Source of the DNA: Gyrodactylus bullatarudis
Lineage: Eukaryota; Platyhelminthes; Monogenea; Gyrodactylidea; Gyrodactylidae
Direction of reading: 5' to 3'
Assembly (NCBI GenBank): GCA_012064415.1
Contig: SSNU01000151.1
Location: 10,695 to 31,307, forward strand
DNA length: 20,613 bases
Each line of letters opens with the position of its first letter. The first letter of the stretch is position 1. This document shows, one piece after another, positions 17,031 to 20,613 of this stretch. A program made the translations under genes and the position numbers. A model generated the notes under the pieces. The model made no database searches and was not told where the DNA came from. It saw nothing but the letters and a program-made list of their open reading frames with translations.

Positions 17031-17661
17031 TCATATAAAAATAGTTATCATGTACAAAATAATAATAATAAGTTAAAGGAAAATAGAAAAAAAGAAAATT
17101 ATTTTTATTTGTGTGAAATAATAATTAAAATACAGTACGACCTGAGTAGAAGATGTAGAAAAGTGAACCCTCTTCTCTGCCCCTTTTCTAAATTGAAAAA
17201 TTTCCCAGCCCACTGACAGGTAATAACATTATCATCAGAATGCAGTGAAAAATAAATATACCATCAGATAGAGATTTTTTCCCTGTTTCAAACGGTCTAA
17301 TAAAGGAGGTTTGTCCGATCTAAGAAGCTTAATCCTATTTCGAAATTCCCAATAATGTAAATACAGTAAAAAAAATTTTTAAGGTAACAAATTTTCCTGG
17401 GTGCTCCTAAAAAAGGACCATGACCTTTTGATATCTGTTTATATAATTATTTTATCATTTCAACGTGTATAACCAAATAATTTAACATGGGCAAGCGTAA
17501 ATTTATGTCTATCATGTCTACACTACACCCACCCTGTCATGTCAGCTTTATACAAAATTTATGTTACACAAGAATGTTTTCGCAAATCAATGAAAAGGAA
17601 ATATCGACTTAAAAAACATTGTTTTTCTAAGAGTTGGAATCTATAAACTGGTCCCAGATGT
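17031..17661. other. AT-rich spacer
   Basis: No supported gene or repeat. Confidence 0.4.
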
Positions 17662-18417
17662 TTATTCTAAATTTGTTTTCTGTTTTCTAAATTTTTCAGA
17701 TTTCTTTATTTCCCGGCGCTCTCTGTAGCTTATTCCGACAATTCTCTGGCCAGTAGGACAATTTCTGATTAGAACTTTGGAGTTCGATGGAATTCTTCTC
17801 GTGGCTTCATAAACCAAATCTTCAATTTGTTCTCCACTTGATTTACGAAGCAACTCTACAACTGGGTTATTGAAATTTCCTAGAAAGTGAATTTCCCTAA
17901 TTAAGTTTGAAAGAAATTGTCAAGAATCTTACCCAAATTTTTCATTGGAGTTATCATCCTCATATATTTTTCTGTTGCATGATTAGTCAGGATAATAACT
18001 AAGTGTAGACCTGCCTCATAGACTTTTAGATATCCTAAACCTTGTTGAACTTTTCCAAAACCAACCGAAAGTCTAGTGAAATCTATAATAAACAGATTGG
18101 GAGTTCCAATGAGATTTCTTGCATCATTCTGTTACACTTAATAAAATCGTCCACAAAAGATCTGGAACATTGAAATTCATCATATTCTAAACGGTTCGCA
18201 ATTGTTTTGGCCTCTACTTTGATCATTGACTTCGTTACTTCAACACTTGAGCAGTAAAGCTTTAACTTCTCTTCGATCACAACGTATTTAGTTTAAAGAA
18301 GTAAGATTTCGAAATCCCAAAATTTGAATTAACTGTACGATAGTCAACTCTATTTGAAATCAATTTGCTAATCTCTTCTCGTTGGTAAAAATTGTACAGT
18401 TTAGTTGGAGTAGACAT
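17662..18417 (-). pseudogene. HTH-domain gene with unrecognised C-terminal domain
   Basis: ATG 18417 starts MSTPTKLYNFYQREEISKLI, an N-terminal HTH (FGISKSYFFKLN as its last helix). After a frameshift near 18278 the frame EEKLKLYCSS to FVDDFIKCNRM fits a CENP-B-type second HTH. After another shift near 18125 comes NARNLIGTPNLFIIDFTRLS and GLHLVIILTNHATEKYMRM. A 53-nt intron (17932-17880, GTAAGA to TTTCTAG) joins in frame to NNPVVELLRKSSGEQIEDLV, ending KQKTNLE at 17662. The C-terminal part is not a DDE domain and I do not recognise it. The layout resembles exons 1-2 of the 4.1-kb transposon: HTH pair plus unknown domain. It may be an element accessory protein or a captured gene. Confidence 0.45.
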
Positions 18418-18686
18418 GGATGGAATTGACAGATAAATGGTAACGATTAAACAAGTGTGAAACAATATGATTTGCGTTGTCTTCACTTCCAACCAATTAC
18501 GTGAAAGGAATTTTAGCTATTTATTATTATATATTACCAATATTATATTATATTATACCAATCAATCTTCAGTATACATATATAGACATAGATACGCGCA
18601 AAAATTAAACCAATCATAACTGGCCTAGATTCTATGAAAAGCGAGTACATTTAATAAGCTCATATACACCAATCAATGTCAAATTG
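18418..18686. other. spacer between divergent HTH genes, TA-rich
   Basis: 18521-18562 is a low-complexity TTATTATATATTA-type tract. The two flanking transposon-like genes diverge from it. No TIR pair was recognised. Confidence 0.4.
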
Positions 18687-19276
18687 ATTAGATCTACAAT
18701 CAAGCATGTCGAAAAGCTGGCTGAGGAATCTTTGAAAGACAGAATGTTCAATTGTTCAACGAATCTCAGAACATCTGATTTAACATCAAGATTAATTGAA
18801 GAAGTACTCTACCTGAGAAGGAATAGTATTCCTGTTAGTCAGTCCAGAGTTGTAAAAATTGCTTGTCAAATTGCTGAAGGTATGAAAATTCCAAATTTCA
18901 AATGTTCAAGTCATTATTGTTCCACTGTAATCAAAAATGCGAAAATAAAGTTCAAGAAGGTAAGACTTATTCATTTATTTAACAGCTCTGTGGAACGGAA
19001 ATTTTGGATTTTACTCAGATTGAAGAGTTTTGTGAAAATCTTCCCAACATATTGTTTTTTTTATAAAAAAAATAACATTTTTAACTTGGATGAAGTGCCC
19101 TGGGTTTTGAAACAAGCTCCTGAGAAGAGTATCCAACATAGAGGCAAGTTATTCAATTTTTATGTTTAGGAAACACTGATAAAACTGTAAAAGACAAGAG
19201 AACCAGATACACAGCTGTTCTCCTCGTTAATTATGTTGGAGAAAGATCTAAATTGATGACACTAGTGGTGATTTGA
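18687..19276 (+). pseudogene. pogo-type transposase fragment with 26-nt introns
   Basis: RLIEEVLYLRRNSIPVSQSR to PNFKCSSHYCSTVIKNAKIK is a CENP-B-type HTH. A 26-nt intron (18960-18985, GTAAGA to TAACAG) joins it to LCGTEILDFTQIEEF and NLPNIL, aligning with PCGDKLDAPLEKIQEF and NLPNIL of the 4.1-kb element. After a one-base slip in a T homopolymer near 19055 comes NIFNLDEVPW, the first catalytic Asp. A second 26-nt intron (19144-19169, GCAAGT to TTTAG) joins to DKRTRYTAVLLVNYVGERSK, again matching the other transposase. TGA at 19274-19276 ends it; the second and third Asp are absent. No good ATG was found, so the 5-prime end is missing or follows an upstream intron (TTGATTAG just before). Confidence 0.65.
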
Positions 19277-20083
19277 AAATTTTTTTGCAGCTAATTATTT
19301 CTAGTGATTAAATTCTTATGTTAAATTTAACGCTGATCACGAATCTGGTATTTAAAAAAAATTTGGCTGTCTGTGAGCTGAGATAATGGGCAAAAACCAA
19401 ATTTTTGAAATTTCGAAAACACATCTTAAATCTTTACTATTTAATGAAAGGTTAAAAACACTAGAGTAATAAATTTTACATCATCTGAAAGTAGAATGAA
19501 TTTCGAGCGTAATGGATGTATTTTTATTTATCCCAATAGGTTTTTAGACTGTAAAAACGAGCTGTAGAAAAAATAATTGAAAAATTTTTAAGAAAATTGG
19601 TGAAAATTTCGGCATATTTCGGTTCATAATGAGAAAGGTTTAATAAATACAAAATTAAAAAAGGAAAGATTTGATTCGTTCATAAGAGAACCTAAAGTTT
19701 TTATTCATAAAGGTTTGACTTTTAAGTCCAATTTTAGACTAATATTCCTAAATAGGAAAATCGATATTTAATTTTTGAATAAAAAGGATATATCCAGCCC
19801 ATTTTAAAACATAGGAGGAAAACTAACGTTGGACTGTGTGGTTTTTCTATCATAATAAAACAATAAATTTTAATACATAATGTTCAGTGAACATGCAAGT
19901 TCCCTGTGCTGTGGACAAATATTTCTGCGGCTATTCTCGAAAAAATAGCCTACATAAATACGGTAATGATATTCTTTGTTATAGAATATAATGTCGTTGA
20001 CGGAAAAAATTATTTGATTACGGTAAATATTTGAAATAAAATTTTCTATCTAATAGTAATTTTTCTCTTTCTCTACTATTTCA
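19277..20083. other. 0.8 kb without a supported gene
   Basis: Both strands are dense in stops and no repeat partner was found. Confidence 0.4.
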
Positions 20084-20436
20084 TTTTGCTGACGAAATTG
20101 AGAGGTCATTTTATTCAAAGTAAAAATTATTTTTTTCAAAGCAAAAATATATAATTATGTACAAAAACATAATGTTATTTTAAAGGGCAGTTTACAATTA
20201 TATATGCAGATGTATAATTAATGGTATGACGGAAAATTAGTGTATGCAGTAATAAACAAATAATTACAAATCAAAGCAAGAGAATGAGAACATTTTATTC
20301 AATCAAATCCTGTTTAATAAATAGTGTTTATTCATGACAAATGGACTCGTGAAGAACACCCCCTATTCTGGTCACTCAGTTTGAAAAAAATAATTTTTAA
20401 TTTGAATAAAACAACCTCTCAATTTCGTCTGCAAAA
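20084..20436. repeat. 353-bp inverted-repeat element
   Basis: 20084-20140 (TTTTGCTGACGAAATTGAGA and on) is the imperfect reverse complement of 20380-20436. The arms are about 57 bp around a 239-bp centre. Similarity may extend outward through TTCTCTA. No coding content. It could be a MITE or foldback insertion; no target duplication was identified. Confidence 0.6.
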
Positions 20437-20613
20437 GGTATAGAGAATAATAATAATATTTATTAAACAATACATGTGTTATCTATATAAACATTAAATA
20501 GATTCTTCAGTTTTGTGGAAATTTATAAATTATAAAGTTTTTTAAATTCTTTTTTAAATTCATCATTATCAAGAGTTTTCATCTTATGATTAAGTTTTTT
20601 AAATATGTTTTTG
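20437..20613. other. AT-rich end of window
   Basis: Contains an AATAATAATAATATTTATT tract near 20447. Nothing else seen. Confidence 0.4.

Noticed and set aside
1..20613. CRISPR arrays, bacterial operons or tRNA/rRNA genes
   Set aside because: No regularly spaced repeats, no cloverleaf or rRNA core, and spliced genes plus transposon types indicate an animal genome.

Overview
The window looks like AT-rich, transposon-dense, non-coding-dominated animal DNA. It holds a decayed Ty3/gypsy element, Penelope-like retroelement (PLE) pieces, pogo/Tigger-type DNA transposons, palindromic non-autonomous elements, and a family of short repeats carrying hammerhead-ribozyme-like folds. No rRNA, tRNA or CRISPR was seen. 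Several genes only keep their frame if introns of 24-38 nt are removed, in some cases alongside 53-55 nt introns. Average introns near 26 nt are reported for dicyemid mesozoans, so a dicyemid or similarly reduced invertebrate is my inference. It is not proven. TGA, TAA and TAG all behave as stops, which argues against a ciliate.

Layout. 1-930: two direct hammerhead-like motifs flanking a short ORF, then a third motif on the opposite strand. 1124-2920: 5-prime half of a gypsy retrotransposon (gag, protease, RT, start of RNase H), broken by frameshifts. 3509-3841: HTH fragment. 4350-4766: one hammerhead repeat copy with a 13-bp direct repeat at its ends and a 36-bp inverted extension. 5062-5280: pogo transposase C-terminal scrap. 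6392-7153: spliced gene of unknown function on the minus strand. 7910-8492: palindromic element. 8568-8869: unrecognised degenerate coding. 9119-9660: PLE thumb plus GIY-YIG scrap. 9957-14048: 4.1-kb pogo-like element with about 0.7-kb terminal inverted repeats (TIRs), TA target duplication and a five-exon minus-strand transposase gene. 14126-15025: minus-strand PLE (end of RT plus GIY-YIG nuclease). 15221-15826: two direct hammerhead-like repeats 0.5 kb apart. 16353-17030: hammerhead-like motif with a longer version of the short ORF. 17662-18417: HTH gene with an unknown C-terminal domain. 18687-19276: second pogo transposase with 26-nt introns. 20084-20436: small inverted-repeat element.

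The most distinctive system is the hammerhead-bearing repeat family. Copies share a CCAAT box, a TATA-like stretch and a hammerhead core; family-A copies also share an ATG 33-37 nt after the predicted cleavage site. Stem I covaries between copies (GAGU/ACUC, UAGU/ACUA), and in the 5-prime unit an ORF fills the space between two ribozymes. This is retrozyme-like or PLE-pLTR-like, but protein-coding. PLE reverse transcriptases in the same window are possible mobilisers (inference).
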